Origin: JBJYKD01 sp049310025
GTDB taxonomy: Bacteria; Bacillota; Thermosediminibacteria; Thermosediminibacterales; Tepidanaerobacteraceae
Direction of reading: 5' to 3'
Length of the DNA stretch: 14,822 bases
NCBI RefSeq assembly: GCF_049310025.1
Contig: NZ_JBJYKD010000047.1
Span: 1 to 14,822 of the forward strand
The translations under genes were made by a program, and so were the position numbers. Under the pieces are notes generated by a model, which was not told where the DNA came from, made no database searches, and saw nothing but the letters and a program-made list of their open reading frames with translations. Numbering within the stretch: position 1 is the stretch's first letter; every line of letters begins with the position of its first letter. Of this stretch, positions 1-6,839 are shown in pieces.

Positions 1-149
1 TCAGCATTTTATGAAGCATTTTTAAGAAATACTGTGAATCGTGGCGTGTTGGTCGTTTAAGTCCAAATAATAGGGGGGCCAGTACAAAATAACCAGGAAC
101 ACAAGAAATCCTCAACTATTCTATTATCTCCAATTTGGCTTTTCTCTTA

Positions 150-1631
150 TTATTTATTCCCTCCTAATGGCTCATCTATATGCCGCTCTGGCCATCCCTC
201 TGTTGAATAGTCGATATAATTCTCTGTATATCCTAAAATTTTTAGGAAAATGCGATGGAATAATGTCTGATAAGAGCGGGTTAAATAAATAAGGTAACTT
301 ATTTCCTCATCGGATTGACTAGAACTTCCATGAGCCATTATATTTCTTCCTTTTAACGCCTCATTTTCCACTTCTCCAATATTCAAACCAATCTCCTCAA
401 AAAAGAATGCTAACTGTTCGTTTTGTGTCATTTTATAGGCGTCTGATATTTTACGAATCATCCTATCTCCGTATTTTTGCCGTTGTAATTTGGTGACAAT
501 GATTTTCATACCATCTTCAATTAACTCATCAAACTCTTTCTTCGATAAATAAACACCCTTTGTCTTTGATTTGTTTGATTTGAACCACGCTTTTGCTAAT
601 ATCTCAACACCTGCATGTAATATTGGAAGGTTTGCCCCGATAGGCAGGTCATTAGAAATCCAATACCTCCATAGCGCCTCGTTCAAATTTAATACGTTCC
701 GCAATTCTAAATACCTGGGTACAACCTGATTCAAAACTTTTTCTATTCTGTTAAAATCAGAAAAAGAAAACCGAATAGGAGATAACCCAGGTGACCGAGA
801 TAAAGAGATCACGTTATCGCCCCATGGATTTAAAGCAACCTGTTCAATTGGTTGTCCCATTGAATCAAATGTTGAGTAACCAATATTCAATAAATGTTTG
901 CCAATTATAAAACTTGTTATTTCAGCTATAGCTTCTCTTGTGTATCGGTCTGGGATTCCCCCCCATTCCCTACGGTATTCTATACCAATATTATTTGACC
1001 ACTCGGGTCCTAAACCTTTGGGAACCTTACTAAGAATATATTTTATTTTACCTGCATCAATAAACGCAAAATCTCTATTATAACTTTCACCTACACCTCC
1101 AGAATAATTTTTACTTTCCCCGTCAACTGATAGACGTTCCCTTACAAATGTTTGGGAAAAACTTCTTTTTGTGGTTCTAGGAAATATATGTTCAAAATCA
1201 TCGGGCCCATTCAAAAACCACTCAACATGCCAGTCACTTTGCTCTCGATTAGAATATTGAATCTTTAACTCATATGTAGCTAGTTCTGCCTCAAAATTTG
1301 TCACATAACCTTCACCGTTCCAAACAAACTTCTTTTGAATGTTTCTTACAAAACAATGATTTAATGTATACTTTACCAGGCCAGTAGCATCAGTGCCTTC
1401 AACAGTAAACGTTGGTACTTTAGTTCCAGCTATACCTTTTTCAAATTCACTATGCTCATCATTATTGCTGACGGTTCCATACACTTTTGCTTTAATTTTA
1501 TATGACTCATCTCTCCAAACTTCAATTCGTTGGGAACCTTTTGGAAGTCCACCAAGACTTGTTAAGTTTTGAATAATGATTTTGTCTCTTAATACTTCCC
1601 ATTCAATTCTTTCCAAAATATTTTGCGGCAT
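150..1631 (-). CDS. HEPN-domain protein, ApeA-like (putative defence RNase)
   Basis: This is a 493-residue protein. Near its C terminus (residues 429-434, RNIMAH) is an R-x4-H motif in a helical context, which is the signature of HEPN ribonuclease domains. The N-terminal roughly 300 residues are beta-rich with no membrane segment. A long beta-rich N-terminal part followed by a C-terminal HEPN domain resembles ApeA-type abortive-infection proteins, where the HEPN domain cleaves RNA after phage sensing. The ATG start follows GGGGGTGATTTC, a good ribosome-binding site. It is the leftmost gene of the cargo-like block, next to a small ORF and a MazF-like toxin, which fits a defence role. HEPN membership rests on the motif and its position. 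The ApeA comparison is inference and the N-terminal domain is not recognised. No T-tailed terminator is visible after its stop. Confidence 0.6.
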   Translation of the reverse strand: MPQNILERIEWEVLRDKIIIQNLTSLGGLPKGSQRIEVWRDESYKIKAKVYGTVSNNDEHSEFEKGIAGTKVPTFTVEGTDATGLVKYTLNHCFVRNIQKKFVWNGEGYVTNFEAELATYELKIQYSNREQSDWHVEWFLNGPDDFEHIFPRTTKRSFSQTFVRERLSVDGESKNYSGGVGESYNRDFAFIDAGKIKYILSKVPKGLGPEWSNNIGIEYRREWGGIPDRYTREAIAEITSFIIGKHLLNIGYSTFDSMGQPIEQVALNPWGDNVISLSRSPGLSPIRFSFSDFNRIEKVLNQVVPRYLELRNVLNLNEALWRYWISNDLPIGANLPILHAGVEILAKAWFKSNKSKTKGVYLSKKEFDELIEDGMKIIVTKLQRQKYGDRMIRKISDAYKMTQNEQLAFFFEEIGLNIGEVENEALKGRNIMAHGSSSQSDEEISYLIYLTRSYQTLFHRIFLKILGYTENYIDYSTEGWPERHIDEPLGGNK

Positions 1632-1803
1632 GAAATCACCCCCAAAACAAAGTAGAAGTTATAATTAATGATACCTATTTAACGTTTACCTGAAGATATT
1701 GTAAAATTGAATTCAAACTTATTCCTACAATACGAGCATTTTCTTACTTCAGCATATCACTAATTACCTCAAACGCAATTTTGAGTATACCCTCTCAATT
1801 CAA

Positions 1804-1977
1804 TTATACCTTTCCTGTAAGAATTTCATAAGGCTCTTTCTCCAAAAGCCAATAATCAAACAATATCTGCGCCACTTCCCTGCCGAACTGTACCAGGTCG
1901 TTTCCGTTTAAACATGCGGTAAAGATGATCTCCTGGGCTGCATTTATGAGTTTTTTTCCTACCCTGTCATGCAACAC
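1804..1977 (-). CDS. Small 57-aa protein, paralogue of the 43-aa protein at 13145-13276
   Basis: This 57-codon ORF has a GTG start (TTG is the next codon) about six bases after AGGAAGGG, with a TATAAT-like -10 upstream on the same strand. The product is soluble and helical with no membrane segment. It ends in YEILTGKV, and its middle contains A-QEIIF, NDLVQFGREVAQI and DYWLLEKEP. The 43-aa protein at the far side of the window shares the order xQxII[FY], ND[LV]xxFGxxVA and YE[IL]LTGK, so the two look like one family differing by a roughly 10-residue insertion. The function is unknown. It lies between the HEPN gene and the divergent MazF-like gene, upstream of the HEPN gene on the same strand and separated from it by about 170 bases. 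Confidence 0.6.
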   Translation of the reverse strand: MLHDRVGKKLINAAQEIIFTACLNGNDLVQFGREVAQILFDYWLLEKEPYEILTGKV

Positions 1978-2040
1978 ATCACCCTTCCTTGGCTGATGAT
2001 GGAATTATAGCATCCATTATGAAAAAGATAAAGAATAGTA

Positions 2041-2069
2041 TTGAGAAATAGGAGAATGATACTTATAAT
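2041..2069 (+). promoter_or_regulatory. Promoter for the MazF-like gene
   Basis: TTGAGA at 2041-2046 and TATAAT at 2064-2069 are separated by exactly 17 bases, giving a near-consensus housekeeping promoter. It should start transcription near 2076 and leave a leader of about 45 bases containing GGGAGGGGG before the ATG at 2121. Confidence 0.7.
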
Positions 2070-2120
2070 TTTATACAATGAGAATATCTTAAAATCATTC
2101 AGGGAGGGGGTGACATACTT

Positions 2121-2729
2121 ATGGGTGATAAGGAGCAATCCGAAATAACACTGCTTTTATCGGATATAACAAAGCTACTAGAAAAAATAAAATCACAAAT
2201 AACAAAGCCTAATAAAATTGAAAAAATATGGCTTGAACATCTGGTTTTAGGTAAAAAAATACTGGAGTGGTCACTAAAAAAGTACCGCATTTTTTTTAAG
2301 GGGACTCCAAATGTAGTCAAGAAAGGGTACATATTCTTTTGTGAGCTTGGTTTTAATATTGGAAGTGAGCAGAATCACAAACGCCCAGTAGTAGTCTTAC
2401 AAAATGATAAGGGTAATAGCAGTTCACCAACCACTATTGTAGCTCCAATTACTACACACCGAGGAATGACAGTTTTAAAGGAAGAAAACGGTAAGCATTA
2501 TATCAAATATTTGGATGATCAAGGAAATGAATGCTATAAGAAATTGGACTATTATGAGATACCAGTTGAAATTATGCCTAACTACAAAAAAGAAATCACT
2601 GGATACATAAATCTCGCTCAAATAAGGACTATAAGTAAGAAAAGACTCGAAAAGTCACATGTTGCAATTATTAATGAAAGGACATTAAACAAAATAAAGC
2701 CTGCTTTGCTACAATTGTTTGATATGTAA
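2121..2729 (+). CDS. MazF/PemK-family endoribonuclease toxin with N-terminal extension
   Basis: This is a 202-residue protein. Residues 68-200 match the PemK/MazF fold: a first strand GYIFFCELG (69-77), the KRPVVVLQND block (87-96) with the conserved Arg88, the SPTTIVAPIT block (102-111) with the conserved Thr104/105, and a C-terminal A-QIRTISKKRL segment (166-175). The family cleaves single-stranded RNA at short sequences using the conserved Arg and Thr. Residues 1-65 are an added, mostly helical, Lys/Glu-rich N-terminal part, so the protein is much longer than typical MazF (about 110-120 aa). No antitoxin ORF precedes it: the upstream 143 bases hold its promoter and the promoter of the divergent 57-aa gene. 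The extension or the structured RNA downstream may play the antitoxin part, which is speculative. The ATG follows GGGAGGGGG at a longer than usual spacing. Confidence 0.85.
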   Translation: MGDKEQSEITLLLSDITKLLEKIKSQITKPNKIEKIWLEHLVLGKKILEWSLKKYRIFFKGTPNVVKKGYIFFCELGFNIGSEQNHKRPVVVLQNDKGNSSSPTTIVAPITTHRGMTVLKEENGKHYIKYLDDQGNECYKKLDYYEIPVEIMPNYKKEITGYINLAQIRTISKKRLEKSHVAIINERTLNKIKPALLQLFDM

Positions 2730-2759
2730 AACCCTCAATAAAATTTCTTCTTACTGGTC

Positions 2760-2788
2760 TTGACATACTGGCAAAAAGGTTTTAAAAT
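2760..2788 (+). promoter_or_regulatory. Strong promoter of the structured RNA
   Basis: TTGACA at 2760-2765 (perfect -35) and TAAAAT at 2783-2788 lie 17 bases apart, starting 31 bases after the toxin stop codon. The predicted start near 2795 coincides with the first base of the repeated RNA element (AGTACAAC), and no ORF follows. It therefore appears to drive a non-coding RNA. Confidence 0.7.
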
Positions 2789-2794
2789 TTAATT

Positions 2795-2866
2795 AGTACA
2801 ACAGATATCGTTCTAAATGCTATTTAGAACATTTTCAACTTTTACGGCCAGTATGCTATACTGGCT
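2795..2866 (+). ncRNA. Structured RNA element, copy 1
   Basis: This element begins AGTACAAC-A-GATATCG. It then forms a perfect 9-bp hairpin (2810-2818 with 2822-2830) closed by a GCT triloop, continues with CATTTTCAAC, and forms a second 8-bp hairpin (2847-2854 with 2858-2865), also with a GCT triloop. The same architecture recurs in copy 2 with changed but still paired stem sequence. The upstream promoter supports plus-strand transcription. No strong T-tract follows, so transcription may run on into copy 2. I do not recognise it as a named RNA family. Confidence 0.6.
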
Positions 2867-2913
2867 ACAATTATTTGTATGGTATTAAACTTGTAAGCTT
2901 TCGCATAATATAT

Positions 2914-2990
2914 AGTACAACTGATATCGCACTGGACGCTGTCCAGAGCATTCTCAACAGTTTTGTGGGATACCTATTAAGGTATCCCAT
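2914..2990 (+). ncRNA. Structured RNA element, copy 2
   Basis: This copy lies 119 bases downstream of copy 1. It repeats AGTACAAC-T-GATATCG, then a hairpin (2929-2937 with 2941-2949, eight pairs and one A-A mismatch) with the same GCT triloop, then CATTCTCAAC, then a second stem of 9-10 bp (2967-2975 with 2980-2988, loop ATTA). Stem bases differ from copy 1 while pairing is kept, which points to selection on RNA structure. No independent promoter of the quality of the first is visible, so both copies may sit on one RNA. The last stem may act as a weak terminator. Confidence 0.6.
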
Positions 2991-3034
2991 TAAATTTTAA
3001 CTTTAATATTCTAAATTATAAGCAATAGGACTAT

Positions 3035-3110
3035 CGTTTTTAAAAACGTCCTCGAAAATAAAAAAAGAAATGCCATCGCAATCAGGCATTCCAAATACGT
3101 TTTTAAAAAG
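3035..3110. repeat. Pair of CG-capped T5A5 palindromes (site A)
   Basis: CGTTTTTAAAAACG at 3035-3048 is a perfect 14-bp palindrome. A second, slightly imperfect copy, CGTTTTTAAAAAG, sits at 3098-3110 and is followed by TATTATGTAAGCC. Similar palindrome pairs flank the tyrosine recombinase at 12.1 and 13.4 kb. They could be recombinase, transposase or regulator binding sites. Confidence 0.55.
3053..3090 (-). terminator. Terminator downstream of the tns operon
   Basis: Read on the minus strand, AATGCC (3085-3090) pairs with GGCATT (3069-3074) around a 10-base loop and is followed by a T-rich run (TCTTTTTTTATTTT). It lies about 230 bases past the tnsD stop and would end minus-strand readthrough from the operon. 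The rest of the 2730-3315 gap holds the RNA elements, site A and an AT-rich hairpin at about 3280-3306, with no convincing ORF. Confidence 0.55.
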
Positions 3111-3315
3111 CTATTATGTAAGCCACCACATCAACATGTAGCAACTGAATTACGGTTCATTATAAAATTGAATGCAACACCCAAAAATTACAGAAGTTTT
3201 GCTACAACGTTAGTTAATCTAGAAAATAGAAGATCTGATATTAAGTATTTACATATCACATAATTGTTATACGTCATTTACAATAATTTGACTATTTGTC
3301 AATTATTTGAAGTAT

Positions 3316-5169
3316 CTAATTCTCCATATCTTTGTAAAATTCCTTCCTTATACCCGCTTTTCGCAACACTTTCCACAGCTTTGGAACTTCTCCCTGTCTC
3401 TTTAACTCCTGAACCGCCCACTTTATCCTTCTTAACTGGAAGTCCCTCCTGCTTTCCTTCACCGAATCAAGATATTGCTTTGTGAGAGGTAACTTATCCA
3501 AATGTTTTTCAAGAAGCCCTCTTATACCCAATTTGTTACCAATCAGGCTTATAGTAATCCTTTCAGGCTTTACAGTAGAGTTTAGCATCTCCTCGACTAC
3601 CGTTTTTACCTTGGCTAATATCTCTCTATCCCTTTTATCCCAATCAACACGTGTATTTTTATATCTATATATCGGCTCTGGAGAATTAAACTTAAGCCAT
3701 TCTTTGTCATTTCTATACAGCCAAGCGTAAACTGCCTTGTTTAACTGCCGAAGTTCCGTTTTGCTTTTGTCAGGATACTGATTCATCAACTTAAGCCATT
3801 CTTCTCGGTAATATTCCCTCTTATCAGCAGCCTTAATACTGTTCCCTTTACCTTCTATAATCTCTCGATTACTTCTTTTCGCCCAGTAAATCTCAAGCCC
3901 CAGTTTGGCTGCATATTTCTTTACCGTCTTCGGATCTGCTCCCATCAGCTTTGCTGTTTGCCTCAAGCTCAATCCCTTTTCGACAAGTTCCTTAAGCTTT
4001 GCCTCCCACACATGCCCGAATTCCTTTATCCTCCCAACCTTATACCGAGATTCTTCAGTAACATCAGGCCCTGTCCTTACATATACAAATCCGCAGTTAC
4101 ACGAAAATGTCCCAACAGGCTTCTTTGTATCGTTGCTGTAAGAGATCTTTAATTGCTTTACCACGGGTTTAAGGTAATGTTCCGCCGCAGGGTTAAGGCA
4201 CGGCCAGGGTCCGTCTCCAAACGGCTTATAGGTTAACTGCTTATAAAACAAATCGGGAATGGTTATACCCAAAAACCTTGCCAAAAGCAAATGCCTTATG
4301 GGATGGCTTGCCCTGTTTCTCCCTCTGACCATATCTGCAAGCCAACTGTTATCACTGCCAATTTCAATACTCGATTGTACAAGTGTCAAAAATTCCTCAC
4401 CGTAAAACTGTACAAATTCCTTGGTTAGTTTTTTCTGCATTACATTCCCATTTATAGTAGCAAAGCCTTGCTCTATTAACTTCGCTCGATACTGCTCATG
4501 AAACCATTCCGTGGGACGCCGTTCAAATTGGTTGTTAAGCAAAAACTCAACATCTTTCGCCAGATTGATTAAATGTGACATGGTTTTATCCGAGTATACA
4601 ACCACATTATCTGACTCGGTACAATTTTCCTCACTGGCGGCAACATACTGATGCTTATTGTAGCCCTTAATCGGCACTTTGCTATCGCAAAGCATTACCT
4701 GATGTTTAAGACACACAAGCACCCCAGGGATCTGGTGGATACGGTGCCAGTATAGCTCTCCGTACCGTTCCTTATCTTCTTCATTACACAATGGGCAGAA
4801 CCTGAAATAATGGTTTGATACCACGCTGCTTGCCATGATACCCGTCTTGCCGTAAATCCCTTTTCCATTTCTATTCATCATGTTATTTCTAACCCATTGA
4901 GTCCTATTTGGAGGCAGAAATGCTGTGTAAAACGGAAAAAGGGTATGATTGTCTATAAGATAGTCCGCTGTGTATTCATTGTTCAGCGGTAGGTTGCTTA
5001 TTAAAGCATTAATGTTCGATGGAAGTTCCACTACAGCCGTAGCGTTTTTAGTGCCGAAAGCGTCTTCCATGGTGGCTTTAAAGCTGATATTTCCGCTCCG
5101 CAGGTGGTACCGCGCCAGGACGCTGTATAGCAGCTCATCGGGGTAAGGTGTAGGAAAGAAGGGCATCAT
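3316..5169 (-). CDS. tnsD: TnsD/TniQ-family target-selection protein
   Basis: The product is 617 residues from the ATG at 5169, with GGGGTGAT about six bases upstream. A GTG at 5178 is in frame but lacks a ribosome-binding site. The N terminus (PFFPTPYPDELLYSVLARYH) is the classic TniQ start. Zinc ligands are visible as C125-x2-C128 with C153-x2-H156, and again as C324, H331 and C357-x-C359. Residues of about 402-425 (LRQTAKLMGADPKTVKKYAA) form a helix-turn-helix, and the remaining C-terminal part is basic and helical. Tn7 TnsD (508 aa) binds a specific chromosomal site through such domains and recruits TnsC, so this longer form should direct insertion to a fixed but here unknown site. It is the last gene of the operon, starting 5 bases after the tnsC stop. 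No CRISPR array or Cas gene is present, so protein-guided targeting is the likely mode. Confidence 0.92.
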   Translation of the reverse strand: MMPFFPTPYPDELLYSVLARYHLRSGNISFKATMEDAFGTKNATAVVELPSNINALISNLPLNNEYTADYLIDNHTLFPFYTAFLPPNRTQWVRNNMMNRNGKGIYGKTGIMASSVVSNHYFRFCPLCNEEDKERYGELYWHRIHQIPGVLVCLKHQVMLCDSKVPIKGYNKHQYVAASEENCTESDNVVVYSDKTMSHLINLAKDVEFLLNNQFERRPTEWFHEQYRAKLIEQGFATINGNVMQKKLTKEFVQFYGEEFLTLVQSSIEIGSDNSWLADMVRGRNRASHPIRHLLLARFLGITIPDLFYKQLTYKPFGDGPWPCLNPAAEHYLKPVVKQLKISYSNDTKKPVGTFSCNCGFVYVRTGPDVTEESRYKVGRIKEFGHVWEAKLKELVEKGLSLRQTAKLMGADPKTVKKYAAKLGLEIYWAKRSNREIIEGKGNSIKAADKREYYREEWLKLMNQYPDKSKTELRQLNKAVYAWLYRNDKEWLKFNSPEPIYRYKNTRVDWDKRDREILAKVKTVVEEMLNSTVKPERITISLIGNKLGIRGLLEKHLDKLPLTKQYLDSVKESRRDFQLRRIKWAVQELKRQGEVPKLWKVLRKAGIRKEFYKDMEN

Positions 5170-5174
5170 CCAGA

Positions 5175-6839
5175 TCACCCCACTTGGAATATAACATTGT
5201 CTATACCTTTTATGAGCTCCTTCTCCTTTAACGCCTCATAAGCCGTCATCTGCTTCTTCCTGCCTTCCTCGACGATAAAACGGATGTCGTTTTCGTTCGT
5301 CTTTTTGATAGTGCGTCTGGGTTTACGATTCGTTTTTTCTACAGAAGAAGAAAGAAGCTGGATCGCCTTTACCACCAGCTCCGAAACATCAATCTTTTCC
5401 CCTTCTGCTTCCATAACCTGTTCAACAGCTCTTTGGGCTTTCTTTGCTTCGATATTAAGCTCCAGCAGTTTTATAATCGCCTGTTCCTTAATAGAGAGCA
5501 CTGCTTCTTTCTCTTTTTGCTGTCTTTGCTTTTGTAGCGCTTTCAGCCGCATTTCCGTTTCTATCGTTTGTTTGCTTCTGTCAAGGAAACCTGCAAAGTC
5601 AACATTTATTACGGTGCAGATATCGTCATATTTTGCAATCTCCCTTAAGCTTCCCTTTTTCAAAGCCTCCAGCATGGGCTTAACCAGTTGCAAATTTTCT
5701 TTGGCAACCTGCCTTAAAAGATCAGGAGTGATTTCTTCTTTTTCAGAGATGATTGCTTTAATTTGCGACATAGCGTAGAGCTTTACAGCAATATCTATAA
5801 TTCCCTGACTTTCTTCATACAGTGTATCATTGATTTCATCGGTAAGCGGGGTTTCTTTTTTGGTCCACTGATAGCCCCACAGTGCATCTATAAGGAGCTG
5901 CCATGTGTCGTCTTTTTTTAGCCTTTCCCAGATCATATCCCCCTGTCCGCTGCCACGCCTTGCCTGTCTGAATTGAGACTGCAGCACGCTCAAAGCCTTT
6001 GGCGTGCCGATCAGAACTATGGGTAGGCCGAGCATATTGACCAAAGTGACAAAGAAGTTTAGCATACGCTGATCTCCACCGCTTTTTGCTTCATTGAGGT
6101 GCTGGATTTCATCGATTACAAGCAGGCCAAGGCCGAGGTTCTGTGCGACCTTGCAGATAGCATTCACCATGTTGTCGACGCTGTAACGCCCATTTCCGAA
6201 TTTTTTATAGTAGTCTGTCCCCAACAGGTTGTCCACTTTGTTAAAAAACTCCATACACAAACCTTTGATGGAGCCGTCAAACGGGCAGTCAAGCTTGAGC
6301 CAAACCAATTGATACACGCTGAATTTGGTTTCTTTATAGCGTGAATGTATGATCACCTGGGGATACATGCGCAGGATCTGGTTTACCGCCGTACTTTTGC
6401 CCATCCCGCTTACGCCGACGATGCTGAAACCTGAAGCAGTAGTCCGAAACAATTCATTGCTTTCTAAAACTCCGTTCATTCCTTTAATTATCTCATCCGA
6501 TTTTTTCAAACTCTGCACAAATTGGGGTTTTAAAGGGTTGCGTGCAAGATAGCCCTGCCGCAGCAACCTTGAGATCCTGCTCTCTAAATCAAGGTGAACT
6601 GGAAGGGGCTGAAATATTTGAAAAAGCCGCTGAACCATGTGAATGCGGTAATGGCTTTCAAGGTTTCGCTCCTGAGGGTGATATGGCGGGTAATAAGCAA
6701 GCCTTTCAGCTGCCTCTTCAGCGCATAAAATCGGAGGAAGGGCTTCGATGAAGGGATTCCTTCGGTATTCGGGAATTACCTGCTCTTTATATTCTGCAGG
6801 GACAGCCACCGTACCGTTTGGTATTTTCAGTTTATCCAT
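5175..6839 (-). CDS. tnsC: TnsC AAA+ ATPase transposition regulator
   Basis: The product is 554 residues. Walker A is GVSGMGKST (142-150), Walker B is LLVIDEIQHL (239-248), and a sensor-1 region LIGTP lies at 276-280. The AAA+ core thus spans about 110-370. It is preceded by a roughly 100-residue N-terminal region and followed by a Lys/Glu/Gln-rich helical tail (about 425-520) with coiled-coil character. TnsC family proteins form ATP-dependent filaments on target DNA, read the target complex of TnsD, and activate the TnsA-TnsB transposase. The start overlaps the tnsB stop (ATGGATAA) and AAAAGGG lies just upstream, which fits translational coupling. Walker A, Walker B and the sensor-1 region all look intact. 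Confidence 0.95.
   Translation of the reverse strand: MDKLKIPNGTVAVPAEYKEQVIPEYRRNPFIEALPPILCAEEAAERLAYYPPYHPQERNLESHYRIHMVQRLFQIFQPLPVHLDLESRISRLLRQGYLARNPLKPQFVQSLKKSDEIIKGMNGVLESNELFRTTASGFSIVGVSGMGKSTAVNQILRMYPQVIIHSRYKETKFSVYQLVWLKLDCPFDGSIKGLCMEFFNKVDNLLGTDYYKKFGNGRYSVDNMVNAICKVAQNLGLGLLVIDEIQHLNEAKSGGDQRMLNFFVTLVNMLGLPIVLIGTPKALSVLQSQFRQARRGSGQGDMIWERLKKDDTWQLLIDALWGYQWTKKETPLTDEINDTLYEESQGIIDIAVKLYAMSQIKAIISEKEEITPDLLRQVAKENLQLVKPMLEALKKGSLREIAKYDDICTVINVDFAGFLDRSKQTIETEMRLKALQKQRQQKEKEAVLSIKEQAIIKLLELNIEAKKAQRAVEQVMEAEGEKIDVSELVVKAIQLLSSSVEKTNRKPRRTIKKTNENDIRFIVEEGRKKQMTAYEALKEKELIKGIDNVIFQVG

Noticed and set aside
1..60. Open frame on the plus strand ending in TAA at 58-60, possibly the end of an upstream gene.
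   Set aside because: Only 19 codons are visible, and a minus-strand frame is equally open over the same bases. Neither gives a recognisable protein, so no strand can be chosen.
1632..1803. Minus-strand codons reading IAFEVISDMLK to a stop at about 1755, just after the 57-aa ORF.
   Set aside because: No start codon or usable ribosome-binding site placement. Too short to call a gene or a remnant.
2795..2990. Reading the two tandem hairpin units as a CRISPR array.
   Set aside because: Only two units, with diverged stems, unequal spacing, and no Cas gene. The conserved parts are structural, not an invariant repeat.
2795..2990. Type III antitoxin RNA repeats as in ToxIN.
   Set aside because: The partner here is a PemK/MazF-type protein rather than ToxN-like. 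The units lie downstream, are 119 bases apart, and do not form tight short tandem repeats. Kept only as a loose analogy.
5284..5778. Ser/Phe-rich 164-codon plus-strand frame opposite tnsC.
   Set aside because: A complement of the Lys/Glu-rich coiled-coil tail of TnsC; low-complexity antisense artefact.
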